DNA of 64,000 bases from Nocardia bovistercoris (GCF_015674855.1 NZ_JADMLG010000002.1:693280-757279), one strand, 5' to 3'; numbered from the stretch's first letter, positions 1 through 11,608 are shown. Program-made: numbers and translations. The notes: generated by a model not told the origin, from the sequence alone.

Positions 1-95
1 CCCCCACCCCCCCCGGGCCCCCCCGCCCCCCCCCCCGGGGTCACCCCCCCCCCCCCCCCCCCCCCGGCCGGGGGGGGGGCCCCCCCCCCCCCCGC
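1..95. repeat. C/G homopolymer tract at the window edge
   Basis: This stretch is almost entirely C runs broken by short G runs, with no codon structure or motif. It resembles a low-quality contig or read end more than biological sequence. The following 20 bases look normal and lead into the terD stop codon. Confidence 0.85.
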
Positions 96-115
96 GCCGG
101 GTTCCTGTACTCGTC

Positions 116-691
116 TCAGATGTGCACGCCATAGTCGCGGGCGATACCCGCGAGACCGGACGCGTAGCCCTGGCCGATGGCGCGGAACTTCCATTCCGGG
201 CCGTGCCGGTACAGCTCGCCGAACACCATCGCGGTCTCGGTCGACGCGTCCTCGGTGAGGTCGTAGCGAGCCAGCTCCGCGCCCGTGACGGCATCTATGA
301 CACGGATGTAGGCGTTGCGGATCTGCCCGAACGACTGCCCTCGGGCATCCGCGTCGTGGATCGAGACCGGGAAGAAGATATTGGTGATCGACGGCGGGGT
401 CGCGGCCAGGTCGACGTTGATCGTCTCGTCGTCGCCGTCGCCCTCACCGGTCAGGTTGTCACCGGTGTGCTCGATGGTGCCCTCCGGCGAGCGCAGGTTG
501 TTGTAGAAGATGAAGTGCTGGTCGGACAGCACCTTCTGATTCGCTCCGGTGGCGAGCGCGCTCGCATCGAGGTCGTAGTCGGCCCCGGTAGTGGTGCGCG
601 TGTCCCAGCCGAGCCCCACCGAAACCTTGGTCAGGTTCGGGGCCTGCTTCGACAGCGAAACATTTCCGCCCTTGGCCAGTGTGACGCTCAT
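116..691 (-). CDS. terD: TerD family tellurium-resistance/stress protein
   Basis: The 191-residue protein is a full-length TerD domain, the calcium-binding beta-sandwich found in tellurite-resistance and general stress clusters. It starts MSVTLAKGGNVSLSK, the typical TerD opening. It carries the GLGWDTR and DYDLDASA segments, then a central acidic loop (GEGDGDDE, about residues 83-90) that is the usual calcium site, and it ends GLAGIARDYGVHI. A GGAAGGGGATC Shine-Dalgarno region lies just before the ATG. Family members usually sit beside other ter genes; none is seen here, but the cluster could continue left of the window. The role in tellurite or envelope stress is family knowledge only. Confidence 0.93.
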   Translation of the reverse strand: MSVTLAKGGNVSLSKQAPNLTKVSVGLGWDTRTTTGADYDLDASALATGANQKVLSDQHFIFYNNLRSPEGTIEHTGDNLTGEGDGDDETINVDLAATPPSITNIFFPVSIHDADARGQSFGQIRNAYIRVIDAVTGAELARYDLTEDASTETAMVFGELYRHGPEWKFRAIGQGYASGLAGIARDYGVHI

Positions 692-730
692 GATCCCCTT
701 CCGTTCGGCGCGTTCGCGCCGCCTTTCCGC

Positions 731-744
731 ACGATAAATATCGT
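731..744. promoter_or_regulatory. Short palindrome upstream of terD
   Basis: ACGATA and TATCGT flank an AA centre 40 bp upstream of the terD start, in a locally AT-rich patch of a GC-rich region. It could be a regulator site or part of the terD promoter. No regulator is identified. Confidence 0.35.
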
Positions 745-1027
745 AGTGGTCCCGATTATTGTTGCGCCGGCTTTCAATTGGTGGAGCACTGTTCGAGAAA
801 CCGGCTCATAGTTAATTCTCGGCCCATTCCCGCGAAGTCGCCACCCCGCGCCGCGACGCACGCGGTTCGCTCGCATCCGGTACGGCAAACGGGCGATCCG
901 CCCGCCGGTCCTGTCGCGCCGGGTTCGCCTCGCCTGCCATCTCGTTCACCTCGTGGATCGCCGCGCGCGACGACCGTGCCGAGCGCTACCGCCAGTCTAA
1001 GGCGCTGAGGCGCCGCACCGCCCACAC
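745..1027. other. Non-coding stretch between terD and the flavodoxin remnant
   Basis: Open frames here are arginine- and proline-rich shadow frames with no recognisable domain. I see no RNA gene, insertion sequence or clear terminator. It probably holds the upstream region of terD and the decayed tail of the flavodoxin pseudogene. Confidence 0.5.
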
Positions 1028-2229
<1,202 letters not shown>

Positions 2230-2230
<1 letters not shown>

Positions 2231-5200
2231 CAGCTCGCGGACACCTCGGTCGCGACGGTCAAATCCACCGCGCCTTGCGCCTTACCGTCGAGGGCGAGCA
2301 GCAGATCGGCGACGTACTGCAGCAATCGCACGTCGCGTACGCGATCGGCGCCGACGCTGTCCTGCACACGCGGCAACGGCAGCTGCACCACGCCGCTGGC
2401 CGCCTTGTAGCCGGCGCTCGGGTAGATGCGCTTGAGCCGCAGCTGTTTGGAGTCGGGCAGGTTCAGCAGCGGCGAGATCTTCAATGTCGTTCCGGTGACG
2501 GCGATCTCGGTGACATCGTATTCGCGGGCGAGCAACCGGAGTTTCGCCACCGACACCAGGCGCCCGACCTCGACGGGCAGCGGGCCGTAGCGGTCAACGA
2601 GTTCATCGACCACCGCCGCGAGCGCCGAATCATGCTGTGCCGCCGCGAGTTTGCGATACGCCTCGAGCCGCAGCCGGTCGCTGGCGATGTAGTCGGGCGG
2701 GATGTGCGCGTCCACCGGGAGATCGATGCGGACCTCCTTGACCTCCTCGGTGGTGATCGGTTTTCCGTCGGCGGCAGCGCGATACGCCTCCACCGCCTCG
2801 CCGACCAGCCGCACATACAAGTCGAACCCGACACCGGCGACGTGCCCGGACTGTTCGGCGCCGAGCACGTTGCCCGCGCCGCGGATCTCCAGGTCCTTCA
2901 TCGCCACGGCCATGCCGGCGCCGAGATCGGAGTTCTGGGCGATGGTCGCCAGCCGGTCGTAGGCGGTCTCGGTGAGCGGCTTCTCCGGCGGGTAAAGGAA
3001 GTAGGCGTATCCGCGTTCCCGACTGCGCCCGACCCGGCCGCGCAGCTGATGCAACTGCGAAAGACCGAGCGCGTCCGCGCGTTCCACGATCAGGGTGTTG
3101 GCGTTGGAGATGTCGAGTCCGGTCTCGATGATCGTCGTGCACACCAGCACGTCGAATTCGCGTTGCCAGAAGCCCTGCACGGTCTGCTCCAGCAGGTCCT
3201 CGTTCATCTGCCCGTGCGCGACCACCACCCGGGCCTCCGGCACCAGATCGCGAATCCGCTTGGCGGCCTTGTCGATCGAGGACACCCGGTTGTGCACGTA
3301 GAACACCTGGCCGTCACGCAGCAGTTCGCGCCGGATGGCCGCGGTGACCTGTTTGTCGTTGTACCCGCCGACATAGGTGAGCACCGGGTGGCGCTCCTCG
3401 GGCGGCGTCAGGATGGTCGACATCTCGCGGATGCCTGCCAAACTCATCTCCAGGGTGCGCGGAATCGGGGTCGCCGACATGGTCAGCACGTCCACGTGGG
3501 TGCGCAGCGCCTTGATGTGTTCCTTGTGCTCGACGCCGAAGCGCTGTTCCTCGTCCACGATCACCAGCCCGAGGTCCTTCCAGCGCACCCCGGTCTGCAA
3601 CAGCCGGTGCGTGCCGACCACGATGTCGACCCCGCCCTCGGCCATGCCTTCGAGCACCTGGCGGGAGTCGCCCGGATCGGTGAACCGCGACAGTCCCTTC
3701 ACGGTGACCGGGAACCCGGCGACCCGCTCGGTGAAGGTCTGCAGATGTTGCTGGGCCAGCAGGGTGGTCGGCACAAGGACAACCACCTGTTTGCCGTCCT
3801 GCACCGCCTTGAACGCCGCGCGCACCGCGATCTCGGTCTTGCCGTAACCGACGTCACCGCAGACCACACGGTCCATCGGCACCGCCTTCTCCATATCGGA
3901 TTTGACCTCGGCGATGGCCGTCATCTGGTCGACGGTCTCGGTGAACGCGAACGCGTCCTCCATCTCCTGCTGCCACGGCGTGTCCGCTCCGAAGGCGTGC
4001 CCCGGCGCCGCCTGGCGCGCCGCGTACAGCTGCACCAGTTCACCGGCGATCTCACGAACCGCCTTGCGCGCCTTACGTTTCGTATTCGCCCAGTCCGAGC
4101 CGCCGAGCTTCGACAAACTCGGCATCTCGCCGCCGACGTAGCGGGAGAGCTGATCCAGCGACTCCATCGGCACGAACAGCCTGTCCCCCGGCTGCCCGCG
4201 TTTACCCGGCGCGTATTCGATGACCAGGTACTCCCGGCGCGCGCCGCCGACGGTGCGTTCGATCATCTCGACGAACTTGCCGATGCCGTGCTGATCGTGC
4301 ACGACCATGTCGCCCGCGTGCAATGCCAGCGGGTCGACCTGATTGCGGCGTTTGGCGGGCAGCCGCTTGCCCTCGGCGGGCGCGGTGACCCGGTTTCCGG
4401 TGAGATCGGATTCCGCGACCACCACGAGTCCGGCGTCGTCGAAGACGAGTCCGTCGTGCAGCGACCCGCACAGGACCCCGACCACACCCGACTCCGGTTC
4501 CGCACCCGCCGCCAGCGTGCCCGCGGGCACTTCGGCGTCGGCGAGCCGTTCGAGAATGCGCTGCGCGGTGCCGTGACCGGCCACGACGACCACAGCGCGG
4601 CCGCCGGTGGCGACATGCGCGCGCAGCGAGGCGAAGATCGTCGCCACCAGCTCGTCGGACCCGCGCGCCGTCGGACCCGCCTGCACCGGCAATACGACTT
4701 CGGCGGGATCACCCGAGGTCAGCGGACTCAACGTCCACCACGGCAACCCGAGCCGGTCGGCGCTCTCGTGGATCTCGGACAGCCCGCGATATCCGGAAGC
4801 GGCCAGGTCGAGCCCGTGCCCGCCGAGCGGTGCGGCGCCACCGAAGGACGCGGCCGTCCACGACGCCTCGAGGAACTCCTCACCCGTGCGCACCAGGTCG
4901 GCGGCCCGAGTACGGATCTTCTCCGGATCACACAGCAGCAGATGCGCCCCGTGCGGCAGCACCTCGGTCAACAGGCACAGCTCACCCGGTTGCAGGACGG
5001 GCAGCAAAGCCTCCATCCCGTCCACCGGAATCCCCTCGGCGAGTTTCTCCAACATCTCCACCAACGCCGCGTCGGCGGCGTTGTCGGCGGCCACCGCGGC
5101 GGCCCGATCCCGCACCGCCGCCGTGAGCAGCAACTCCCGACACGGCGGCGCGACCACCACATCCACCGCGACATCGGTGAGCGACCGCTGATCCGCGACC

Positions 5201-5859
5201 CCGAACGGCCGCACCTCGCTGATCTCGTCCCCCCAGAACTCCACCCGCACCGGATGGTCGGCCGTCGGCGGAAAGAGATCGAGGATCCCGCCCCGCACCG
5301 CGAACTCCCCGCGCTTACCGACCATGTCGACCCGCGTATACGCGAATTCCACCAGCCGCGTGAGCAATTCGTCGAAGTCGAACTCCGCCCCCACCCGCAA
5401 CACGATCGGCGCGATGTCCCCGAGGCCCGCCGCCATGGGCTGCATCAACGACCGAACGGTGGTCACCACCACCCGCAACGGCTCGGCGAAGACGGGGTCC
5501 TCAGGATGGGCCAACCGCCGCAAAACCTCGAGCCTGCGCCCCACCGTATCCGCACCCGGTGACAACCGCTCATGCGGCAACGTCTCCCACGACGGGAACT
5601 GAGCAACCCCCCCACCCACCATCTCGGTGAGCTCGACCACAAGATCGTCGGCCTCTCGCCCCGTGGCGGTGACCACAACCAACGGCTGCCGCCCCGCCAC
5701 CGTCGCGGCGACGAACGCCCGCGCGGCCGAAGGCGCCACCAACTCGACCGACGACTTCCCCACCAACTCGGCGACAGTCCGCAAGCCGACGTCGGCGCAG
5801 GCCACCGCGGCCAGCCCGGCGAGAGGTGGACGGTGCGATGACATCGAAGACTCCTGCAC
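2230..5859 (-). CDS. mfd: Transcription-repair coupling factor Mfd
   Basis: Mfd removes RNA polymerase stalled at DNA lesions and recruits UvrA. The 1209-residue protein has the full family length. In order it shows the UvrB-like N-terminal module ([15 protein letters not shown] near residue 93), the CarD-like RNA-polymerase-interacting domain ([20 protein letters not shown], about 508-530), a RecG-type translocase with Walker A GDVGYGKT at 668-675 and Walker B DEEQ at 769-772, and the [16 protein letters not shown] arginine-finger motif. The C-terminal TRCF domain covers roughly the last 130 residues. Downstream mazG overlaps its stop by one base. All key helicase residues appear intact. Confidence 0.98.
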
Positions 5860-5976
5860 TCAGGCGATGGTTGACAGCAAATCGAGTCTAAACACCGCCC
5901 TCACCCCACCTGGAGCCACCACCGCCACACCACCGAGGGTCACCTCACGAGCCCCGGCCAGACCACACCGCCATCC

Positions 5977-6625
5977 CTACGGCACATACCTCCGCAGCCG
6001 CCTCGCCGCGAATTCCCGAAAGTACGAAAGCTTCTCACCAGGCACAATCGACGGCAACAAAAAGTACCAAGCCCGCTCCATCCGAGTAGCCATCTGATCG
6101 ATCGACTCGGTCCCCACCGCCACGATGTGCACTCCGGCGGTGATCTCCTGCAGCAAAGTCCCGATCGTCTCGGGCTCGAGCTCCGCGTCGAGATCCCCCT
6201 GCGCGATGGCCCGCTCGGCGAGCAACCGATAGGTGTCCCCCCCAGTTCTTGGCGATATTGTCGCCCTGGGCCCCACGGTAGTCGCCGATCTGATGCGTGA
6301 GCTTGAGCATCGCCCCGACCATCGGATCGTTCATGGATAGGTCCGCGACCACGTACGTGATCCCGATGCACGCCTCGAGCGCGGGCACTCGCGGGTCGAA
6401 GAACCCTTGGCACGAGCCGACGAGGCGTTCGTTGCCTTGGTCGACCACGGCGCGGGCGAGTTCTTCTTTCGACCCGAAGTGAAAGTACAAGGCGCCCTTG
6501 GTCACGTTCGACTGCGCGATGATCTCGCTCAGGCTCGCATTCGCATATCCCAAACGCAGAAAGACATCGGCAGCGCCCGCGAGGACGGAATCGCGCGTGA
6601 TCTCCGCGCGCGCTTGCCTAGCCAT
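5977..6625 (-). pseudogene. TetR regulator, gamma-butyrolactone-receptor type, frameshifted
   Basis: The N-terminal half opens MARQARAEITRDSVLAGAA and contains the HTH with VTKGALYFHFGSKEELA, the signature of ScbR/ArpA-type gamma-butyrolactone receptors. After KNWGG the frame is lost. The C-terminal half continues in another frame (TYRLLAERAIAQGDLDAE through ARRLRRYVP). The break coincides with a run of seven G on the coding strand (6237-6243). Removing one G restores NWGDTYRLLAERA and a normal 215-residue receptor. It is either a sequencing error or a real single-base insertion. In receptors of this family the C-terminal half binds the butyrolactone signal, so the gene as written would keep DNA binding but lose ligand binding. 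Confidence 0.85.
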
Positions 6626-6661
6626 CAGATCCGCCTGTCATTTCTTGAACCCAGCCATCCT

Positions 6662-6695
6662 GAAGTAGACCGACATCCCGAAGTAAGACCGACAT
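6662..6695. repeat. Tandem direct repeat upstream of the butyrolactone-receptor-like gene
   Basis: Two copies of GAAGTA(A)GACCGACAT start 18 bp apart, about 40 bp upstream of the TetR pseudogene start. They could be regulator half-sites, but there is no dyad symmetry, so the function is open. Confidence 0.5.
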
Positions 6696-6749
6696 ACCGC
6701 CCGAACAGCACCCAGAGGATGCGTGAACGGTACCATCCGGTGGTCGTGC

Positions 6750-6817
6750 GTTAACCAATTCGAGCATTCGGCCGGGCCTCCATCGCAATTCGCTGGTTAA
6801 CAAACTCGAGTCATTCG
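6750..6817. repeat. Duplicated TetR gene tail
   Basis: GTTAACAAACTCGAGTCATTCG (6796-6817, running into the last codons of the neighbouring TetR gene) has a diverged copy GTTAACCAATTCGAGCATTCG at 6750-6770, directly beyond the stop codon. Confidence 0.6.
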
Positions 6818-7545
6818 CTCGCGGCCGTCGGCCACTCCGAGCTCAGCTGCGGGTCCGCTTCGAGGTTGCTCAACCCGTTCCAGCACAGGTTCACCAAATG
6901 GGCTGCCACAACCTCTTTGGGCGGCGTGCGCACATCCAACCACCAGGTAGCCGCGGTGGACACCATGCCGACCAGGCCTTGTGCGTAAAGCGTGGCGAGG
7001 CTGGTGTCGAAGTCGCGGCGTTCGAAGTCGCCCGCCAGGATGTGCGCGACCTGGTTGACGGCCTCGTTGAGCAGGCTCGAGTAGCGCCCGTCGTCGGTTG
7101 CGGCGGGCTGGTCGCGCACCAGGATTCGGAATCCGTCGGTGCGTTCCTCGATGTAGGTCAGCAACGCGAGCGCGACTCGTTCGAGGCGCACTCTTGACCG
7201 GTTCTGCGTCAGCGAGGAGGTGATCATATCCAGCAGCATCGACATCTCGCGGTCGACCACCACCGCGTAGAGCCCTTCCTTGCCCCCGAAGTGTTCGTAC
7301 ACCACGGGTTTGGAGACTTGGGCGCGTTGGGCGATCTCTTCGATGGATGTGGCTTCGTAGCCGCGTTCGGCGAACAGTGCGCGACCGATCTCGATGAGTT
7401 GCTGGCGGCGCTGGGTGCCGGTCATCCTCGGCCGCGCCGGGCCTGCGCCGCGACGCGGTTTGTCGCCGGTCGGCAGTGTCTTGTCGCCGGTCGGCGACGG
7501 GTCGGCGTCGGATCGGTTGCGTGCCGCTCCCGGCGAGTTACGCAT
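6811..7545 (-). CDS. TetR family transcriptional regulator
   Basis: This 244-residue regulator has a proline/aspartate-rich N-terminal leader of about 38 residues with a PTGDK repeat. A TetR DNA-binding domain follows, with [20 protein letters not shown] and the recognition helix [17 protein letters not shown]. The alpha-helical C-terminal ligand domain includes a TAATWWLD helix. It lies between mfd and glmU, exactly where Rv1019 sits in M. tuberculosis, so it is probably an orthologue. The true start may be the methionine of MTGTQRRQQ, about 40 residues in, because the leader is low-complexity and repetitive. Its ligand is unknown. Confidence 0.88.
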   Translation of the reverse strand: MRNSPGAARNRSDADPSPTGDKTLPTGDKPRRGAGPARPRMTGTQRRQQLIEIGRALFAERGYEATSIEEIAQRAQVSKPVVYEHFGGKEGLYAVVVDREMSMLLDMITSSLTQNRSRVRLERVALALLTYIEERTDGFRILVRDQPAATDDGRYSSLLNEAVNQVAHILAGDFERRDFDTSLATLYAQGLVGMVSTAATWWLDVRTPPKEVVAAHLVNLCWNGLSNLEADPQLSSEWPTAASE

Positions 7546-7854
7546 GTGCCTTCGGGGTCGACTGTGCTTCGAGGAAGTGTGGTGCGCGCATACTGTGCCT
7601 CCCTGCCCGGACGGTACGTTCGCGACAACTGTTCCAGACAGCTTCCGGCCGCGCCGCGCCGGCCCGTCGACTCACCGAATGCGCCAATCGATCTCGGCGG
7701 CGGCGCGCCTGTCGCGGGTCGGCCGCGCGGCGTGTGTGCGACGGCGGAATTCCGCCGGTGGGCGTGCTAGCTCGACGTGGAGCCCGGTCTCGTGCGAGGA
7801 TTCATCCCGTGCCGTGGGCACAGCGGTGGATCATGCGATTCGCCGGTGTGACGA
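7546..7854. other. Intergenic region upstream of TetR and tRNA-Gln
   Basis: No coding frame here looks real. The stretch must hold the promoters of the leftward TetR gene and of the rightward tRNA, but I cannot assign -35/-10 pairs with confidence. Confidence 0.4.
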
Positions 7855-7925
7855 TCCGCCGTAGTGTAATGGCAGCACCTCTGATTTTGGTTCAGATAGT
7901 TCAGGTTCGAGTCCTGGCGGCGGAG
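7855..7925 (+). tRNA. tRNA-Gln (anticodon TTG)
   Basis: The 71-nt cloverleaf has acceptor strands TCCGCCG (7855-7861) and CGGCGGA (7918-7924) with a G discriminator. The anticodon stem TCTGA/TCAGA encloses the loop TTTTGGT, giving anticodon TTG, which reads CAA. The T arm contains GGTTCGAGTCC. The terminal CCA is not encoded. It lies just upstream of glmU on the same strand. Confidence 0.95.
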
Positions 7926-8000
7926 CACAGCGGCACGATGGCCTATCGTTGGCCGCGCACATCGCTGATCCACAGCACGGCGCCGTGGACTCGGCGCGCT

Positions 8001-8052
8001 GTGATCCAGTACAAGCGTGACCCAGTACGAAGCTGTGACTCAGTACGAAGTC
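8001..8052. repeat. Tandem 16-18 bp repeats between tRNA-Gln and glmU
   Basis: Three consecutive units, GTGATCCAGTACAAGC, GTGACCCAGTACGAAGCT and GTGACTCAGTACGAAGTC, precede the glmU start by about 55 bp. They may come from replication slippage or form a repeated regulatory element in the glmU leader. Confidence 0.8.
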
Positions 8053-8105
8053 GCCGAACGAACACGAAGCCGCCAACCACGATGTCAGGCAGCCGAGGGA
8101 GATCC

Positions 8106-9605
8106 ATGCCACAGCAGACCGCCGTCGTCGTTCTCGCCGCCGGAGCCGGGACGCGAATGCGGTCGAAGACCCCGAAGGTGCTGCATTCGCTGGCCGGACG
8201 GAGCATGCTCGCGCACGCACTGCACGCGGCGAACGAGATCGACCCTTCGTATCTCATCACCGTCGTCGGGCACGACCGCGCACAAGTCGGCGCCGCGGTG
8301 AGCGCGGTGGCCGCCGATCTGGGGCGTGAGATCGTCCCCGCGTTGCAGGAGAAACAGCTCGGCACCGGCCACGCCGTGCAGTGCGCCCTGCGTTCGCTGC
8401 CGGAGGATTTCACCGGCGATCTGCTGGTCACCTCCGCCGACGTGCCGTTGCTCGACGGCCACACCCTGAGCGCGTTGCTCGATGAGCACCGCAGCTATTC
8501 CGAGCGGTCCGCGGTGACCGTGCTGACCTTCGTCCCCGACGACGCGAACGGGTACGGGCGCATCGTGCGCGATGCCGACGGCGGTGTCGCCGCGATCGTC
8601 GAACATGCCGACGCCACCCCGGAGCAGGCCGCGATCACCGAGGTGAATTCCGGTGTGTACGCGTTCGACGCACGGGTGCTGCGCGCCATGATCGGCCGGT
8701 TGTCGACCGCGAACGCCCAGCACGAGCTGTATCTGACCGATGTGCTGCGGCTGGCGCGGGAGGCGGGGCATCCCGTGCACGGCGCGCGCCTGGTCGACGC
8801 GGCGAAGGTCACCGGCGTCAACGACCGGGTACAGCTGTCCCAGGCGACCCGCACCCTCAATCGCTACATTCTCGAGCGGCACATGCGCGCGGGAGTGACG
8901 GTGATCGATCCGGCGAGCACCTGGGTGGACGCGGGCGTGCAGATCGGCCGCGACGCGGTGCTTCGTCCCGGTGTGCAACTGCTCGGCACCACGGTCGTCG
9001 GCGAGGACGCCGAGGTCGGTCCGGATTGCACACTCACCGACGTGATGGTCGGCGACGGCGCGAAGGTGGTGCGCACGCACGGCGAGGGCGCGTCGATCGG
9101 CCCCGGCGCGACCATCGGCCCCTACTCCTACCTGCGGCCGGGGACCGTGGTCGGCGAATCCGGCAAGCTCGGCGCCTTCGTCGAGACCAAGAACGCCTCC
9201 ATCGGCGCGCACTCGAAGGTGCCGCATCTCACGTATGTCGGCGACGCCACCATCGGGGAGCACAGCAACATCGGCGCGTCCAGCGTTTTCGTCAACTACG
9301 ACGGGGTACGCAAACATCACACGGTGGTCGGTTCACATGTGCGCACCGGAAGCGACACCATGTTCGTCGCGCCGGTGACCGTGGGTGACGGAGCGTACAC
9401 GGCAGCGGGTACTGTACTGCGGAGAAGCGTTCCACCTGGAGCACTGGCGGTGTCCGGCGGACCGCAGAAGAACATCGAAGGCTGGGTACAGCGCAATCGT
9501 CCCGACACGGACGCGGCGCGTGCCGCTGCGGCCGCGACGGCAGTGACGCCCGCGGTCGACGACAATTCGGTTCGGGTAACAGAGCAAAAGGATGGCAAAC
9601 AGTAG
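8106..9605 (+). CDS. glmU: Bifunctional GlmU (GlcNAc-1-P uridylyltransferase / GlcN-1-P acetyltransferase)
   Basis: GlmU makes UDP-GlcNAc for peptidoglycan. The 499-residue protein begins [15 protein letters not shown], placing the uridylyltransferase loop [15 protein letters not shown] at about residues 9-23. Further uridylyltransferase motifs are [10 protein letters not shown] and NGYGRIVRD. The C-terminal half is a left-handed beta-helix of hexapeptide repeats with the acetyltransferase segments SYLRPG and [11 protein letters not shown]. The start is chosen for the GAGGGAG Shine-Dalgarno 5-8 bases upstream; the reading frame is open further upstream without similarity. The stop codon overlaps the prs GTG by one base, so the two genes form a coupled operon. 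Confidence 0.97.
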   Translation: MPQQTAVVVLAAGAGTRMRSKTPKVLHSLAGRSMLAHALHAANEIDPSYLITVVGHDRAQVGAAVSAVAADLGREIVPALQEKQLGTGHAVQCALRSLPEDFTGDLLVTSADVPLLDGHTLSALLDEHRSYSERSAVTVLTFVPDDANGYGRIVRDADGGVAAIVEHADATPEQAAITEVNSGVYAFDARVLRAMIGRLSTANAQHELYLTDVLRLAREAGHPVHGARLVDAAKVTGVNDRVQLSQATRTLNRYILERHMRAGVTVIDPASTWVDAGVQIGRDAVLRPGVQLLGTTVVGEDAEVGPDCTLTDVMVGDGAKVVRTHGEGASIGPGATIGPYSYLRPGTVVGESGKLGAFVETKNASIGAHSKVPHLTYVGDATIGEHSNIGASSVFVNYDGVRKHHTVVGSHVRTGSDTMFVAPVTVGDGAYTAAGTVLRRSVPPGALAVSGGPQKNIEGWVQRNRPDTDAARAAAAATAVTPAVDDNSVRVTEQKDGKQ

Positions 9606-10585
9606 TGACCGCGTCATGGATCGACAACCAGAAGAACCTGATGCTCTTCTCGGGACGCGCTCATCCTGAGCTGGCCGAACAGGTCGCCAAGGAACTCGAC
9701 GTCCACGTCACTCCGCAGGTCGCGCGCGAATTCGCCAACGGGGAGATCTTCGTTCGCTTCGAGGAGTCGGTGCGCGGCTCCGACGCCTTCGTCCTGCAGA
9801 GTTTCCCCGCGCCGCTGAACCAGTGGCTCATGGAACAGCTGATCATGATCGACGCGCTCAAGCGCGGTTCGGCCAAGCGGATCACCGCGGTCCTACCGTT
9901 CTACCCCTACGCGCGCCAGGACAAGAAGCACCGCGGGCGCGAGCCCATCTCGGCCCGCCTGGTCGCCGACCTGCTCAAGACCGCGGGCGCCGACCGCATC
10001 ATCACCGTCGACCTGCACACCGATCAGATCCAGGGCTTCTTCGACGGACCGGTCGACCACATGCACGCGCAGTTGCAGCTCGCCGAGTACATCCGCACCA
10101 ATTACAGCCTCGACAACATCACCGTGGTGTCCCCCGACGCCGGTCGCGTGCGCGTCGCGGAGAAGTGGGCGGATTCGCTCGGCGGCTCGCCGCTGGCGTT
10201 CATCCACAAGACGCGCGACCCGCTGGTCCCGAATCAGATCAAGGCCAACCGCGTGGTCGGCGAGGTCGAGGGCCGCACCTGCATCCTGATCGACGACATG
10301 ATCGACACCGGCGGCACCATCGCGGGCGCGGTCAACGTGCTGAAGGCCGCGGGCGCCGGTGACGTGGTCATCGCCGCGACGCACGGCGTGCTCAGCGATC
10401 CGGCCGCCGAACGCCTCACGGCAAGCGGCGCCAAGGAGGTCGTGGTCACCAACACCCTGCCGCTGACCGAGGAGAAGAAGTTCCCGCAGCTCACGGTGCT
10501 TTCGATCGCGCCGCTGCTGGCTCGCACGATTCGCGAGGTCTTCGAGAACGGGTCCGTGACGGGTCTGTTCAACGGCAACGCCTGA
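9605..10585 (+). CDS. prs: Ribose-phosphate pyrophosphokinase
   Basis: This enzyme makes PRPP from ribose-5-phosphate and ATP for purine, pyrimidine, histidine, tryptophan and decaprenyl-phosphoryl-arabinose synthesis. The 326-residue protein has the family length. Visible motifs are FSGRAHPELAEQVA at the N-terminus, YPYARQDKKHRGREP (the flexible catalytic loop), the metal-binding VDLHTDQIQGFF and the PRPP-binding loop DDMIDTGGT (about 230-238). The start is GTG, overlapping the glmU TAG. Confidence 0.97.
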   Translation: MTASWIDNQKNLMLFSGRAHPELAEQVAKELDVHVTPQVAREFANGEIFVRFEESVRGSDAFVLQSFPAPLNQWLMEQLIMIDALKRGSAKRITAVLPFYPYARQDKKHRGREPISARLVADLLKTAGADRIITVDLHTDQIQGFFDGPVDHMHAQLQLAEYIRTNYSLDNITVVSPDAGRVRVAEKWADSLGGSPLAFIHKTRDPLVPNQIKANRVVGEVEGRTCILIDDMIDTGGTIAGAVNVLKAAGAGDVVIAATHGVLSDPAAERLTASGAKEVVVTNTLPLTEEKKFPQLTVLSIAPLLARTIREVFENGSVTGLFNGNA

Positions 10586-10721
10586 TATTTCGGCACAGCG
10601 CGCAGTCGGCTCGGACGCAGGTCCGGGCCGTCGGCGTGTCCGCCCCGGTCGACGGTCGTTTTCGCGGTCTTCCGCACGGCCGACGTAGCCGTATCGGGGA
10701 TTTCTGGGAGGGGAGCACGAT

Positions 10722-11537
10722 ATGAGCACACCGAAGGACGACTGGCGTCCGAGTCTGGAGAAGGCGGACGCCGTCGATCCGGCGCGTGTCGAGGCGACGC
10801 GGGTTCATCAGCCCGGTGAGTCGGGGTGGGACGCGGTCCCGAACACGTGGGGAAGTCAGCCGGAACCGCAGGACGTGGTGGCGGAGACCACGGCCTTCCG
10901 TCCGTCGGGATCCGACTCGCCGCACTACACACCGCCCGGTGGGTATCCGGCCGCGGGGCCGACGAGTCATCCCGCCTATCCACAGGCGGGGGGATATCCA
11001 CAATCACCGGCGTACGGGCAGCCGATGCCGGGATACGGGCCGCAGTCGGGGCCGATTCCTCCACAGCCCGCGCCGGGATATCCACAGCCGTATCCGCAAC
11101 CGACGGCGTATCCCCAGCCGAGCCCTTATCCACAGGCGGGCCCTTATCCACAGGCGGGCCCTTATCCACAGGCGGGCAACTATCCCCAGCCCGGCCCTTA
11201 TCCCCAAGCGAATCCCTATCCGCAACCGGCCTATCAACAGCCGTACGGACCACCACCGTATGCGCCGTACGGACCGCAGTCGGTGACACAGACCCAGACC
11301 TGGTCGATCGTGTCGTTCGTCTGCATCGGGTTGACGGTCGTCGGCGCGGTGGCCTTCTGCTTCCTGCCCTGCCTCATCACCGGACCGGCGGGCATCGTCC
11401 TCGGTTTCGTCGGCCATTCCAAGGGCGAACCGCTCGGGAAATGGGCGGCGATCGCGAACGGTGTGGTCCTGCTCGTCATGATCTTGTTGGTCGTGCTGGT
11501 GATCGGCATCGCCGGATTCGGCAGCAGCCTGTCCTAG
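10722..11537 (+). CDS. Proline-rich DUF4190 membrane protein
   Basis: The 271-residue protein has a hydrophilic N-terminal half. Residues about 70-180 form a low-complexity segment built on PYPQAG/PYPQP repeats, encoded by tandem DNA repeats at roughly 11090-11230. The C-terminal third has two membrane helices (SFVCIGLTVVGAVAFCFLP and VVLLVMILLVVLVIGIAGFG) around the DUF4190 core GPAGIVLGFVGHSKG...LGKWAAIANG. GGGAGGGGA precedes the ATG. The repeat arm would lie outside the membrane core and could be an extended or wall-spanning arm. No function is established. The gene at 11957 is a short paralogue of its C-terminal domain. Confidence 0.85.
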   Translation: MSTPKDDWRPSLEKADAVDPARVEATRVHQPGESGWDAVPNTWGSQPEPQDVVAETTAFRPSGSDSPHYTPPGGYPAAGPTSHPAYPQAGGYPQSPAYGQPMPGYGPQSGPIPPQPAPGYPQPYPQPTAYPQPSPYPQAGPYPQAGPYPQAGNYPQPGPYPQANPYPQPAYQQPYGPPPYAPYGPQSVTQTQTWSIVSFVCIGLTVVGAVAFCFLPCLITGPAGIVLGFVGHSKGEPLGKWAAIANGVVLLVMILLVVLVIGIAGFGSSLS

Positions 11538-11608
11538 ATCGGGCGATTCCGTGCCGCCGAGCGGTGGCGATCCCCGACACCGGCCCGCTCGAGGGGAATA
11601 CTCGAATC

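Noticed and set aside
1..95. Biological G-quadruplex or telomere-like end
   Set aside because: Irregular C/G runs at the very edge are better explained by poor sequence or assembly.
7476..8105. N-terminal extension of glmU across the tRNA
   Set aside because: The open frame crosses tRNA-Gln and the repeats. The GAGGGAG site and family N-terminus fix the start at 8106.
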